A stretch of 64,000 bases of DNA from Cognataquiflexum aquatile. GTDB lineage: Bacteria > Bacteroidota > Bacteroidia > Cytophagales > Cyclobacteriaceae. The stretch is taken from positions 124,001-188,000 of the forward strand of contig NZ_QMIK01000007.1 of assembly GCF_003316845.1 (NCBI RefSeq). The letters are read 5' to 3'. The notes under the pieces were generated by a model. It was not told where the DNA came from, did no database searches, and saw only the letters and a program-made list of their open reading frames with translations. Positions 56,306 to 63,360 of this stretch are shown in pieces (the first letter of the stretch is position 1; every line of letters begins with the position of its first letter). Made by a program: the position numbers and the translations under genes.

Positions 56306-57660
56306 GCCATCCCATACAGGCAGCGGAATTTTTGCAGGATCAGGCCAAGTCCAAATGGCATGATGAAACCCTGTGGTTTGTCCGGGACAAGCGGGATAAA
56401 ATCAGCAAATCCGTCCCCGAATGGGAAAACCTCCGGGACCTTGCCTCCCTGATCAAAGACAATGTATTGGCCAATTTGGGCAGTTATCTGGAGGAATTTG
56501 AAAAAAATGCAAAAGCCAACAACATCCATGTCCATTGGGCAAAAGATGCAGAAGAACATAACCGGATTGTCCTTGGAATCCTGCAGGAAAAACGCTGCAA
56601 AGCCATCGTCAAAAGCAAATCCATCCTGACAGAAGAATGCCACCTGAATCCCTATCTGGAAAAAAACGGCATCGAAGTCGTGGATACGGACCTTGGTGAG
56701 CGCATCGTACAGTTCCTTAATCAGGCCCCAAGTCATATAGTATTGCCGGCAATCCATTTGAAGAAAAGGGATATTTCTGAGATTTTTCACGAAAAACTCC
56801 ATACCGAAAAAGGAAACGAAGATCCGGATTACCTCACCCACGCGGCAAGAATAAATTTGAGAGAAAAATTCCTTTCTTCAAAAGTGGCGATTACAGGGGT
56901 GAACTTTGGGGTAGCCGAGACAGGAGAGTTTGTTGTCTGCACCAATGAAGGCAATGCCGACATGGGTGTCCACCTTGCCGATGTGCACATCGCCTGTATG
57001 GGAATAGAAAAAATCATCCCGAAGCGGGCACATTTGGGGGTATTTCTCCGTCTGCTCGCAAGATCGGCGACAGGACAAAGCGTCACCAATTACACTTCCC
57101 ATTTCAGAAGTCCATCTCCGGGAAAAGAAATCCATATCGTTTTGGTCGACAATGGCCGGACTGCCCAATTGGCAAGGCCAAAATTCAAAAATTCACTCAA
57201 ATGCATCCGCTGTGGGGCCTGTATGAATACGTGCCCGATTTATCGAAGGAGTGGGGGTTTCAGCTATGAAAGCACTGTTCCCGGCCCGATTGGGTCTATC
57301 CTTTCCCCCGGTATCGATTTACAAAAACACAGTTCACTGCCTTTTGCCTCCACCCTTTGCGGCAGCTGCACCGACATCTGTCCGGTGAAGATCAACATCC
57401 ACGAGCAACTCTATGAGTGGCGTCAAGAAATCACCAAAGCACAGCCTGACAGGGCTAAAAGCCTGGCGATGAAGATTGCCAATGGGGTTTTTGCGGTTCC
57501 TTTTGCCTATAATCTCAGCGGGAATTTGATGCGTGGCGCTTTGAAAATCCTGCCCGACAGCATTACCTATTCAGGTCTGAATACTTGGGGAAAGCAACGG
57601 GACTTGCCTGAGTTGCCAAAAGAATCATTCAAAGACTGGTATAAAAAGAACCGAAAATGA
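56302..57660 (+). CDS. lutB: L-lactate utilisation protein LutB (YkgF), Fe-S protein
   Basis: This 452-residue protein has the LutB central domain (ITGVNFGVAETGEFVVCTNEG, IKKREISE-like region at 150) and two 4Fe-4S motifs, CIRCGACMNTCPIYR near 309 and CGSCTDICPVK near 353. It transfers electrons within the LutABC complex at the cytoplasmic face. It overlaps lutA and lutC by four bases each, so the three are translated in a coupled way. Confidence 0.94.
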   Translation: MSHPIQAAEFLQDQAKSKWHDETLWFVRDKRDKISKSVPEWENLRDLASLIKDNVLANLGSYLEEFEKNAKANNIHVHWAKDAEEHNRIVLGILQEKRCKAIVKSKSILTEECHLNPYLEKNGIEVVDTDLGERIVQFLNQAPSHIVLPAIHLKKRDISEIFHEKLHTEKGNEDPDYLTHAARINLREKFLSSKVAITGVNFGVAETGEFVVCTNEGNADMGVHLADVHIACMGIEKIIPKRAHLGVFLRLLARSATGQSVTNYTSHFRSPSPGKEIHIVLVDNGRTAQLARPKFKNSLKCIRCGACMNTCPIYRRSGGFSYESTVPGPIGSILSPGIDLQKHSSLPFASTLCGSCTDICPVKINIHEQLYEWRQEITKAQPDRAKSLAMKIANGVFAVPFAYNLSGNLMRGALKILPDSITYSGLNTWGKQRDLPELPKESFKDWYKKNRK

Positions 57661-58217
57661 GCAGCAGGGATCTGATATTGTCCAAAATCAAGGCTGGTCC
57701 TTTGGAAGCAAAGAACCTTCCCACTATCCCTGAATTCGAATTTGAGGGAGATTTGAAAGCGAGGTTTATAGCTTCCATCCAAGCCAACAAAGGCGAAGTC
57801 ATCTCAAAAGAGGAGTTTTTAAAATTGTTGGCTTCAGGGGTTTTCGAAAAAGTCTATTCCCATATTGAAGATTTTTCTTCCTTCACCAATATCAAAATCA
57901 CTGAAGATGCCCATCAACTCAATGACCTGAATCTTGCCATTATACGGGGACAATTTGGGGTGGCAGAAAACGGTGCTATATGGTTGGAAGATCAGGATAT
58001 GGGTTTGCGAGCGCTTCCTTTCATCACAGAGCATTTGGTGATTGTGTTGGATTCTGCCCATTTGGTGGCCAACATGCATCAGGCTTATGACAGGATCGGC
58101 TTGCAGGAATCAGGATTTGGACTGTTTATCGCCGGACCTTCAAAGACTGCCGACATCGAGCAATCACTCGTCATCGGCGCACATGGAGCAAAGAGTCTGA
58201 GGGTGGTAGTAATATAG
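57657..58217 (+). CDS. lutC: L-lactate utilisation protein LutC (YkgG)
   Basis: This 186-residue LutC-domain protein has IIRGQFGVAENGAIWLED, LVIVLDSAHLVANMHQAYDRI and GPSKTADIEQSLVIGAHGAK. It completes the LutABC set. The last codons, encoding AKSLRVVVI, are repeated twice downstream with small changes and stop codons, at 58758 and 60522. This marks the lutC 3' end as a site of repeated insertion (see findings). The present C-terminus is intact. Confidence 0.93.
   Translation: MSSRDLILSKIKAGPLEAKNLPTIPEFEFEGDLKARFIASIQANKGEVISKEEFLKLLASGVFEKVYSHIEDFSSFTNIKITEDAHQLNDLNLAIIRGQFGVAENGAIWLEDQDMGLRALPFITEHLVIVLDSAHLVANMHQAYDRIGLQESGFGLFIAGPSKTADIEQSLVIGAHGAKSLRVVVI
58187..58208 (+). repeat. lutC 3'-end repeat, copy 1
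   Basis: These 22 bases inside the lutC 3' end are identical to 58758-58779. They encode AKSLRVV in the lutC frame, after which lutC ends in VI and TAG. Confidence 0.8.
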
Positions 58218-58352
58218 AAACGAGAAATGAGACTAGTGCCATAAATGTACCGGAGATAAAACTTAAAAATAGAATTAACGTAAAGGAAAAAGCAGTTATA
58301 GATTTTTAGCGCTTTAATTCTACATTTCATTCATGTCTTAATTACAGAAAAG

Positions 58353-58727
58353 ATGAAAAAGTTATCCTTCCTAATTTTATCGATTTTCTTTGCATCATTT
58401 TCTTGCCAAGAAAAAGCCGAAGAACCCACATTTGAGGTTTGCGGTGTAAAAGACCCTGTTAAAGAATTGGCCTGGCTGGCTGAAAGAATAGCATCTTCTG
58501 GACAATCTGAATTGAATAAATATTTTTACATTACGGTAGCCGAATACAATGAAGAAACTATTTTTCTAATGAAAAACTGTTGTCCCTTTTGCAATTCAGT
58601 TGTGACAGCATATAATTGCGAAGGTTCTTTTTTGGGTGTAGTAGGTCCGGAATCTGAAATTGATGGCAGTCAATTATCAAATGAAAGAGTTATCTGGAAG
58701 CCTGTTAATTCTTCTTGCTCGATTTGA
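58353..58727 (+). CDS. Small cysteine-containing lipoprotein
   Basis: This 124-residue protein has a lipoprotein signal (ILSIFFASFSC, cysteine 18) and then the segment VCGVKDPVKELAWLAERI. A strand-rich region ends NCCPFCNSVVTAYNCEG. It resembles a recurring class of short Bacteroidota lipoproteins that start with a C-G-V-x-x-P-x-x-x-L-x-W-L motif and have no known role. The gene is AT-rich relative to lutABC and is the only gene of the first putative cassette behind lutC. Confidence 0.7.
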   Translation: MKKLSFLILSIFFASFSCQEKAEEPTFEVCGVKDPVKELAWLAERIASSGQSELNKYFYITVAEYNEETIFLMKNCCPFCNSVVTAYNCEGSFLGVVGPESEIDGSQLSNERVIWKPVNSSCSI

Positions 58728-59071
58728 TTTTATACTTTTATTTCAGAATCACTATAAAGCAAAGAGTCTGAGGGTGGTATTGGTTTGAGATTGGAGTCTT
58801 AATTTTTTTGATTTAAGAATTGAAAACTGTTTTTCGATGATTAGCAAACAGAATACCTAATACCAAAACAAAGACATCATACCATAGACTGGTTATTAAA
58901 TATCCATTAAAAAAAATGTTTCCAAATAATTTTACCAAAAAAAATAACAATTAGCATCATAAAAAATAATTTACCGTTCATGTAATTATAAAGCCTATCA
59001 TAATTATATATATATATATAGTATTGTTATTTTTAGTTAATTCAATCATGTTTAACTTTAATTTCACAACT
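58728..59071. other. Intergenic region within the putative cassettes
   Basis: This 344-bp AT-rich stretch contains the second lutC 3'-end repeat (58758-58797) and a (TA)8 tract at 59005-59020 just upstream of the small-peptide gene. The promoter of the peptide gene presumably lies here, but no clear TAnnTTTG box was seen. Confidence 0.5.
58758..58797 (+). repeat. lutC 3'-end repeat, copy 2, with flank
   Basis: The first 22 bases equal the lutC end. In the same frame it reads AKSLRVVLV and stops at TGA (58786-58788). The following bases up to 58797 are shared with copy 3: 58776-58797 equals 60539-60560 exactly (22 bases). Confidence 0.8.
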
Positions 59072-59257
59072 ATGAAAAAAAATCAGTTTAAAAGAATTCT
59101 TTTTTTATCTCTTGTAATTGGGCTTACTTTTGGATTGCCATTTATTTCAAATGCAGCAGATTGCCTTAAAGCTAATTCCATTGGTTGCTTTGACCGAACT
59201 GGCATGTTTCATCCAAAGGATATCAAGGGTTTGCCTCCTTGCTGTCCAGTAGCCTAA
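59072..59257 (+). CDS. Small secreted four-cysteine peptide
   Basis: This 61-residue precursor has a strong signal peptide (residues 1-28, KRILFLSLVIGLTF..FISNA) and a mature part of about 33 residues with cysteines at 31, 39, 57 and 58 (two could form disulfides) and a GLPPCCPVA end. The ATG at 59072 starts a standard signal; an earlier in-frame start 16 codons upstream adds an unlikely extension. A strong terminator follows within 15 bp and a propeller lipoprotein gene 72 bp after the stop. The layout resembles Bacteroidota NVEALA-type peptide plus propeller pairs, but the NVEALA motif itself is absent. Confidence 0.7.
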   Translation: MKKNQFKRILFLSLVIGLTFGLPFISNAADCLKANSIGCFDRTGMFHPKDIKGLPPCCPVA

Positions 59258-59270
59258 CACAATGCCACAT

Positions 59271-59305
59271 ACTTTGCATCAGAATATTCTGGTGCAAAGT
59301 TTTTT
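59271..59305 (+). terminator. Strong terminator after the small-peptide gene
   Basis: ACTTTGCATCAGA (59271-59283) pairs with TCTGGTGCAAAGT (59288-59300) over 13 positions including one U-G pair, with loop ATAT, followed by TTTTTGTTTT. It lies between the peptide and propeller genes and probably lets the peptide be made in large excess over the propeller protein. Confidence 0.88.
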
Positions 59306-59328
59306 GTTTTAATTAAAAAAATAGCAAT

Positions 59329-60366
59329 ATGTTAAATAAACAAACCTTTATCCTGTTTTTCTTAATTTTGTTTTCTTGTTCTAGCAAAGAAGAAAAAACT
59401 CCAGTATTTGACTTGATTGGAGAAAAGAAAATTTATCCTGAATTAATCAACCCTGATAAAGTAAGATTAAAATTAAATCATTTGATTGTATTGGAGAGTC
59501 CTTCGATGGAAAACTCTACTCCACCTATTCATTTGATTGACCTCAATGAACAAAAATTTTTATATTCTATAGGAAAAATCGGATTTGGTCCCGGTGAAAT
59601 TTCTGATGCATCTTCAGTTGAATTTGATAAATCTGACTCTATATTTTTTGTTTATAGTTCTATAGATAAAAAAATAAGTCGATTTTCTTTCAAAAAAATA
59701 GAATTGGCTTCAGACCAAATGAAACAAAAAAACGATTTCTTTAAGGCATATTCAGTTTTGAGATTTACCGACTCCACATTTGTTGGTATACTTGTAGATT
59801 CTCCTTCTAGAATGGTAGAATTCAATATAAATGGAGATTCTATAGCCTCTTATGGCGTACTTGAAAATTTCTCTGAACGAAAAGATTTGGATAATTATAA
59901 CTTAGCTCAAATCAATATGGGTTGGTTCGGAACCAATATCACTAAATCACATTTTGCAATTGCAAGTTTATTTTCAAATAAAATTGAAATTTTTTCCCGA
60001 AAAACCGGAAACTTTGAGTCAATTTATTTGGACCCTAAAGAACATACAAAATTTGATTTGGTAGCTGAACCCACAGGTCAATCAGTTTACTGGGATCTTA
60101 CAAGTCCATATTTCTTTAGAGACATTGTTTTAACTGAAAATACAATTTTTGCCCTTTTTGGAGGATTTAGTGAAACTCAAATTCAATCCAACTCTGAGAT
60201 TGCTAAAACTGTATACATTTTTTCATTGGAAGGAAAATTAAAAGCTAAATTAAACTTAAGCAACTCCATAAAAAGTCTTGCAGTAACAGAGGACATGACC
60301 AAACTCTATGGAATAACTACCGATTCTGAACCAGGTATTATGGAGTTTAAAATTCCAAAATTCTGA
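59329..60366 (+). CDS. 6-bladed beta-propeller lipoprotein (BF3164/TolB-like)
   Basis: This 345-residue lipoprotein has its lipid cysteine at about 17 (ILFSCSS) and a propeller of the BF3164/TolB-like group. Blade segments include HLIDLNEQKFLYSIGKIG, SSVEFDKSDSIFFVYSS, FTDSTFVGILVDSPSRM and VYIFSLEGKLKAKLNL. It is expected at the cell surface or periplasm. It follows the secreted four-cysteine peptide across a terminator, and such propellers often neighbour short secreted peptides in Bacteroidota, so it may bind or sense that peptide. The gene is very AT-rich. Confidence 0.78.
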   Translation: MLNKQTFILFFLILFSCSSKEEKTPVFDLIGEKKIYPELINPDKVRLKLNHLIVLESPSMENSTPPIHLIDLNEQKFLYSIGKIGFGPGEISDASSVEFDKSDSIFFVYSSIDKKISRFSFKKIELASDQMKQKNDFFKAYSVLRFTDSTFVGILVDSPSRMVEFNINGDSIASYGVLENFSERKDLDNYNLAQINMGWFGTNITKSHFAIASLFSNKIEIFSRKTGNFESIYLDPKEHTKFDLVAEPTGQSVYWDLTSPYFFRDIVLTENTIFALFGGFSETQIQSNSEIAKTVYIFSLEGKLKAKLNLSNSIKSLAVTEDMTKLYGITTDSEPGIMEFKIPKF

Positions 60367-60521
60367 ATTTCTTAAATGCCCTGAATTGATTTTCCTAAAT
60401 AGTGAATTTTAATTTATTTAAAGAAATATCTCTAAGTCTTTGGTCTTTTGTGGGAAGATTTAGGTTTTAATTTTCAAACCTTCTTTTCTTGCTTTTCAAA
60501 TCCTTCTTTAGAACCTATAGT

Positions 60522-60560
60522 GCAAAGAGACTAGAAAGGGTATTGGTTTGAGATTGGAGT
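60522..60560 (+). repeat. lutC 3'-end repeat, copy 3, with flank
   Basis: In the lutC-like frame this reads SAKRLERVLV and stops at TGA (60549-60551). Bases 60539-60560 equal 58776-58797 exactly. It is more diverged from lutC than copy 2 and lies just before the antitoxin gene. Confidence 0.75.
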
Positions 60561-60597
60561 TTTTTTTTTAAATTAGAGTTATTATAAATGCAGGAAC

Positions 60598-60816
60598 ATG
60601 AGAGAGATCACTTTAAAAATCCCGGAAGAAAAGTTTGAGTTCTATATGGAGCTTTTTGAACAATTGGGTTTGGAAGCTGAGATGGAATATGACATTCCAG
60701 AGGAACACAAAGAGATCGTAAGGGAGCGGATTAGGAATTCCAAGCCGGAAAACTTAATCCCTTGGAAGAAAGCAAAAAAAATGCTTGATCACATCGCTGA
60801 TTCCGATGGGATTTGA
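60598..60816 (+). CDS. Putative antitoxin
   Basis: This 72-residue acidic protein is first in a two-gene module with a ParE/RelE-type toxin, which it overlaps by 11 bp. It begins REITLKIPEEKFEFYMELFE (a short strand then helices) and continues EHKEIVRERIRNSKPENLIPW. Its size, order and overlap match type II antitoxins. It is not a clear member of a named DNA-binding family; the N-terminal strand could form a ribbon-helix-helix. Confidence 0.72.
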   Translation: MREITLKIPEEKFEFYMELFEQLGLEAEMEYDIPEEHKEIVRERIRNSKPENLIPWKKAKKMLDHIADSDGI

Positions 60817-61105
60817 AGTTGTAATTGAACCTGCTGCTCTGCAGGACATTCAAGAAGCTGTCAATTATTACGATTTACAAGCACCAGGCTTAGGATATAA
60901 ATTTGAGGAAGAACTGGATCATTGTTTTGAAGTTCTTGAAAACACCCAATTTTTTCAGATCCGATATGATGAGACCCGATGTTTACCCCTCAAAAGATTC
61001 CCTTACATGATTCATTACTCGGTCGATGAAAAGAACCAAACGGTTATCGTCAGGGCAGTTTTCAATACTTCCCGAAACCCAAAAATATGGAAATCTCGAG
61101 AATGA
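60806..61105 (+). CDS. RelE/ParE-family toxin
   Basis: This 99-residue basic-patched protein shows the RelE/ParE pattern: FEVVIEPAALQDIQEAVNYY, LGYKFEEELDHCFEVLE, RYDETRCLPLKRFPYMIHYS, VIVRAVFNTSRNPKIW. The ATG at 60806 overlaps the antitoxin end; an earlier TTG is less likely. It would poison gyrase or cleave mRNA on ribosomes; the sequence does not decide which. Its stop overlaps the rhaM start as ATGA, an unusual link between a toxin and a metabolic gene. Confidence 0.85.
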   Translation: MGFEVVIEPAALQDIQEAVNYYDLQAPGLGYKFEEELDHCFEVLENTQFFQIRYDETRCLPLKRFPYMIHYSVDEKNQTVIVRAVFNTSRNPKIWKSRE

Positions 61106-61425
61106 AAACAGAACAACGCTCATTTGCCTTCAAGATGTCTATCCGTCCCGGCATGGAAGAAGAATACAAGCGGAGACATGATGAAATATGGCCCGAACTG
61201 AAAAAACTACTCGAGGATTCGGGAATTTCTGAATATTTCATTTTTTTGGACAGAGAAACATCCACCCTATTTGCCTTTCAAAAAATAACCGGTAAGGGCA
61301 ATTCCCAAGAACTCGGTAACCATCATTTGGTACAAAAATGGTGGAAATACATGGCCGATATTTCTGTTTCCAATCCTGACAATTCCCCGATTAGTGTTCC
61401 TTTGGAGGAAGTGTTCAGATTGTGA
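61102..61425 (+). CDS. rhaM: L-rhamnose mutarotase
   Basis: This 107-residue dimeric alpha/beta-barrel enzyme interconverts the alpha and beta anomers of L-rhamnose. Diagnostic segments are FAFKMSIRPGMEEEYKRRHD (with the catalytic-region His), IWPELKKLL, ISEYFIFLDRETSTLFAF, VQKWWKYMADI and NPDNSPISVPLEEVF. The ATG at 61102, overlapping the toxin stop, matches the family start. The rest of the rhamnose genes are 7 kb or more upstream, beyond lutABC and the inserted cassettes, so it may once have directly followed lutC. Confidence 0.93.
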   Translation: MKTEQRSFAFKMSIRPGMEEEYKRRHDEIWPELKKLLEDSGISEYFIFLDRETSTLFAFQKITGKGNSQELGNHHLVQKWWKYMADISVSNPDNSPISVPLEEVFRL

Positions 61426-61432
61426 TTTCTTT

Positions 61433-61729
61433 TCATTGAGAATCTCTCAGTTTGATATATCCCTCCAAAGCGCTCACATAATGGTCAAATGCTACTCTCC
61501 CGTTTTCGGTTATTTTGCATGTGGTCAGTGGAAAATTATCCCTGTAGGATTTACTTATCTCAATATAGCCTGCATCCTTGAGTTTGGTAAGCTGAACACT
61601 CAGGTTGCCGGCAGTTGAATTGGTTTTTTCTTTAATAAAATTAAACTCCGCCTCTTCCACAGCCATCAGCAATGACACAATCGCCAACCTCAATTGACTA
61701 TGGAGAAGGGGATCCAAATCTTTGAACAT
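61433..61729 (-). CDS. Winged-helix transcriptional regulator
   Basis: This 98-residue protein is one winged helix-turn-helix domain of the small MarR/ArsR-like type: DPLLHSQLRLAIVSLLMAVE, FIKEKTNSTAGNLSVQLTKL (recognition helix), GYIEISKSYRDNFPLTTCKI (wing). There is no effector domain. It lies 3 bp after the membrane-protein gene, in the same direction, an arrangement common in Bacteroidota where regulator and membrane protein form one small operon. It converges tightly with rhaM. Confidence 0.85.
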   Translation of the reverse strand: MFKDLDPLLHSQLRLAIVSLLMAVEEAEFNFIKEKTNSTAGNLSVQLTKLKDAGYIEISKSYRDNFPLTTCKITENGRVAFDHYVSALEGYIKLRDSQ

Positions 61730-61732
61730 AAA

Positions 61733-62308
61733 TTATTTTTTTAAACTCCCCATCAAATGGGCAGGCAATATATAACTCACAACAATAGCGACCATTAAGA
61801 GCAACAACTGATATTGAAAAGGTTGAAAAAAAGCCATTACCCCACAGATCATGCTTGCCAAGGCTCCCCAAACGAGGTATTTATATTGCAAAGTAACTCC
61901 AGTGGTATAACCGGCTAATCCATACAACAACATAAAAAATGGATACGTGGAATCCCATCCGATTCTAAAAGAACCGATCAACAAGGCAATAATGGCGAAA
62001 AACATTCCTGTCCAAATCCCTGCCATTACCCTGCCTGTAAATGTTGGTCCGGTGGATGCTGTCTTTCTTTTGTTTATAAAAACAAAATGCGCACCGGAAA
62101 CCAACGGCATTGCCAGCCAAACCAAAGAAGGATTTTGAAATCCAATCACAAATTCCAATAAATAATGAATCAGTGCGCATCCAAGTACCGAATACCCCCA
62201 AAGGAGATATATAAACCTGTCCGAATAGATTTTGTATTTGGTGGATTCGATCATCGTCCGGATCAACTGAATACTTTCAGCCTCATCCCACTTTTCGGTA
62301 TTTTCCAT
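61733..62308 (-). CDS. Integral membrane protein, partner of the regulator
   Basis: This 191-residue protein has a short cytoplasmic N-terminus (EKWDEAESIQLIRTMIEST) and about six hydrophobic helices in hairpin pairs (FIYLLWGYSVLGCALIHYLL; LVWLAMPLVSGAHFVFI; WTGMFFAIIALLIGSF; LLYGLAGYTTGVTLQY; YLVWGALASMICGVMAFF; LLLLMVAIVVSYILPAHL). No catalytic motif is seen. It is cotranscribed with the winged-helix regulator and may control its activity, but this is inference. Confidence 0.75.
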   Translation of the reverse strand: MENTEKWDEAESIQLIRTMIESTKYKIYSDRFIYLLWGYSVLGCALIHYLLEFVIGFQNPSLVWLAMPLVSGAHFVFINKRKTASTGPTFTGRVMAGIWTGMFFAIIALLIGSFRIGWDSTYPFFMLLYGLAGYTTGVTLQYKYLVWGALASMICGVMAFFQPFQYQLLLLMVAIVVSYILPAHLMGSLKK

Positions 62309-62318
62309 TTTCGATATA

Positions 62319-62825
62319 TTATTTTTTATCTAAAAGCATGTTGAAACTCGGATACCACGTTTTCCCATTGGGAGAAAATTCCCCTTTCTCTGACCATTGA
62401 CCTTTTTCATTTAAAGTAACAAAATACCGAACTTTTCCCTGCGGAACATCAAAACCCCATTCCCAATTTTTGTCATCGTGCACGGTTACATAGGCTTTGG
62501 TCTTTTGTCCTGAAGCCAGCCAACTCAGCATTTCATATTCCTGTTTGGCTTCATCAAAAGTAATGATCGCAAAGGCATTGAATTCAAGTTTGTCTTCATT
62601 ATATCCCTTTCCTTCGACAGAAAGTATTTTCCCTCCCAATTTCAACTCTACATTTTCATGTTGATTCAATTGCATGGTCTGACCCGGTCCGGTGGTTACA
62701 CTAGCTTTTCCCTCCCATTTTCCTTCTATGAAGGAAAGTTTCTTTATGGCCTCTTGAGAGGAAATCTGTCCATATACTGACATTGAAGCCATAACCATTA
62801 TGGTAATAAAAACTCCTATTTTCAT
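62319..62825 (-). CDS. Secreted DUF1579-like protein
   Basis: This 168-residue protein starts at the ATG at 62825, which opens a signal peptide ending MSVYGQ. An earlier in-frame start would place 25 residues before it. The body is strand-rich and lipocalin-like: LSFIEGKWEGKASVTTGPGQ, VELKLGGKILSVEGKG, NAFAIITFDEAKQEYEMLSW, FSPNGKTWYPSFNMLLDKK. This resembles DUF1579-type periplasmic proteins of unknown role. It is 10 bp upstream of the membrane-protein gene and so leads a three-gene minus-strand operon. Confidence 0.7.
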   Translation of the reverse strand: MKIGVFITIMVMASMSVYGQISSQEAIKKLSFIEGKWEGKASVTTGPGQTMQLNQHENVELKLGGKILSVEGKGYNEDKLEFNAFAIITFDEAKQEYEMLSWLASGQKTKAYVTVHDDKNWEWGFDVPQGKVRYFVTLNEKGQWSEKGEFSPNGKTWYPSFNMLLDKK

Positions 62826-62958
62826 AGCGTAAGTGTTTATTTGAATTTCAAATATAAAGTAATTTATATTATAAACCAAAATTGATTCAAATTTCTGCAA
62901 AAAACTTTTCCAAGCCCTCCATTTTAATTCCTAAATTGTAAACAAAACCCACCATACC

Positions 62959-63330
62959 ATGAAAAATTTCCCAAAATACTTCTTCATTTTCTGGTCGATT
63001 GTATTCCTGCTTTTTGCCTATTGGCAAGTCAACGACCCCGATCCTCAAATATGGGTATCCGTCTATATACTTGCAGCTATATTTAGCGGACTTGCCATAA
63101 TGGGAAAACATCCATTAATTCCTTTGGGAATAATTATTGTAGCCTGCATCGTCGGAGCGGTTTATTTCTATCCGACTTCGGTATCCGAGTGGGTCAATTA
63201 TGAACTGGAAAACAAGGACCTGACCATGAAAACCCTGAAATCCGAAGAAGCTAGAGAAACATTTGGCTTGCTTATCATTGCAGCAATCCTTTCCGTATCA
63301 GCCTATTTTGGCTGGAAAAACAAAATCTAA
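62959..63330 (+). CDS. TMEM220-like membrane protein
   Basis: This 123-residue protein has four hydrophobic segments and the N-terminal signature LLFAYWQVNDPDPQIWV of the transmembrane-220 family. It ends with AAILSVSAYFGWKNKI. Function is unknown throughout the family. It precedes the second NIPSNAP gene by 30 bp in the same direction and the two are probably cotranscribed. Confidence 0.82.
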   Translation: MKNFPKYFFIFWSIVFLLFAYWQVNDPDPQIWVSVYILAAIFSGLAIMGKHPLIPLGIIIVACIVGAVYFYPTSVSEWVNYELENKDLTMKTLKSEEARETFGLLIIAAILSVSAYFGWKNKI

Positions 63331-63360
63331 AATTACAGTCCAATTAAATTATAATTCCTT

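Noticed and set aside
55963-56841. A 292-codon frame antisense to lutA and lutB
   Set aside because: It spans two conserved genes on the other strand and has phenylalanine- and cysteine-heavy shadow composition.
59005-59020. A (TA)8 tract as a phase-variation switch for the small peptide
   Set aside because: The tract is upstream of the gene but its relation to a promoter could not be established; it is recorded only as part of the intergenic description.
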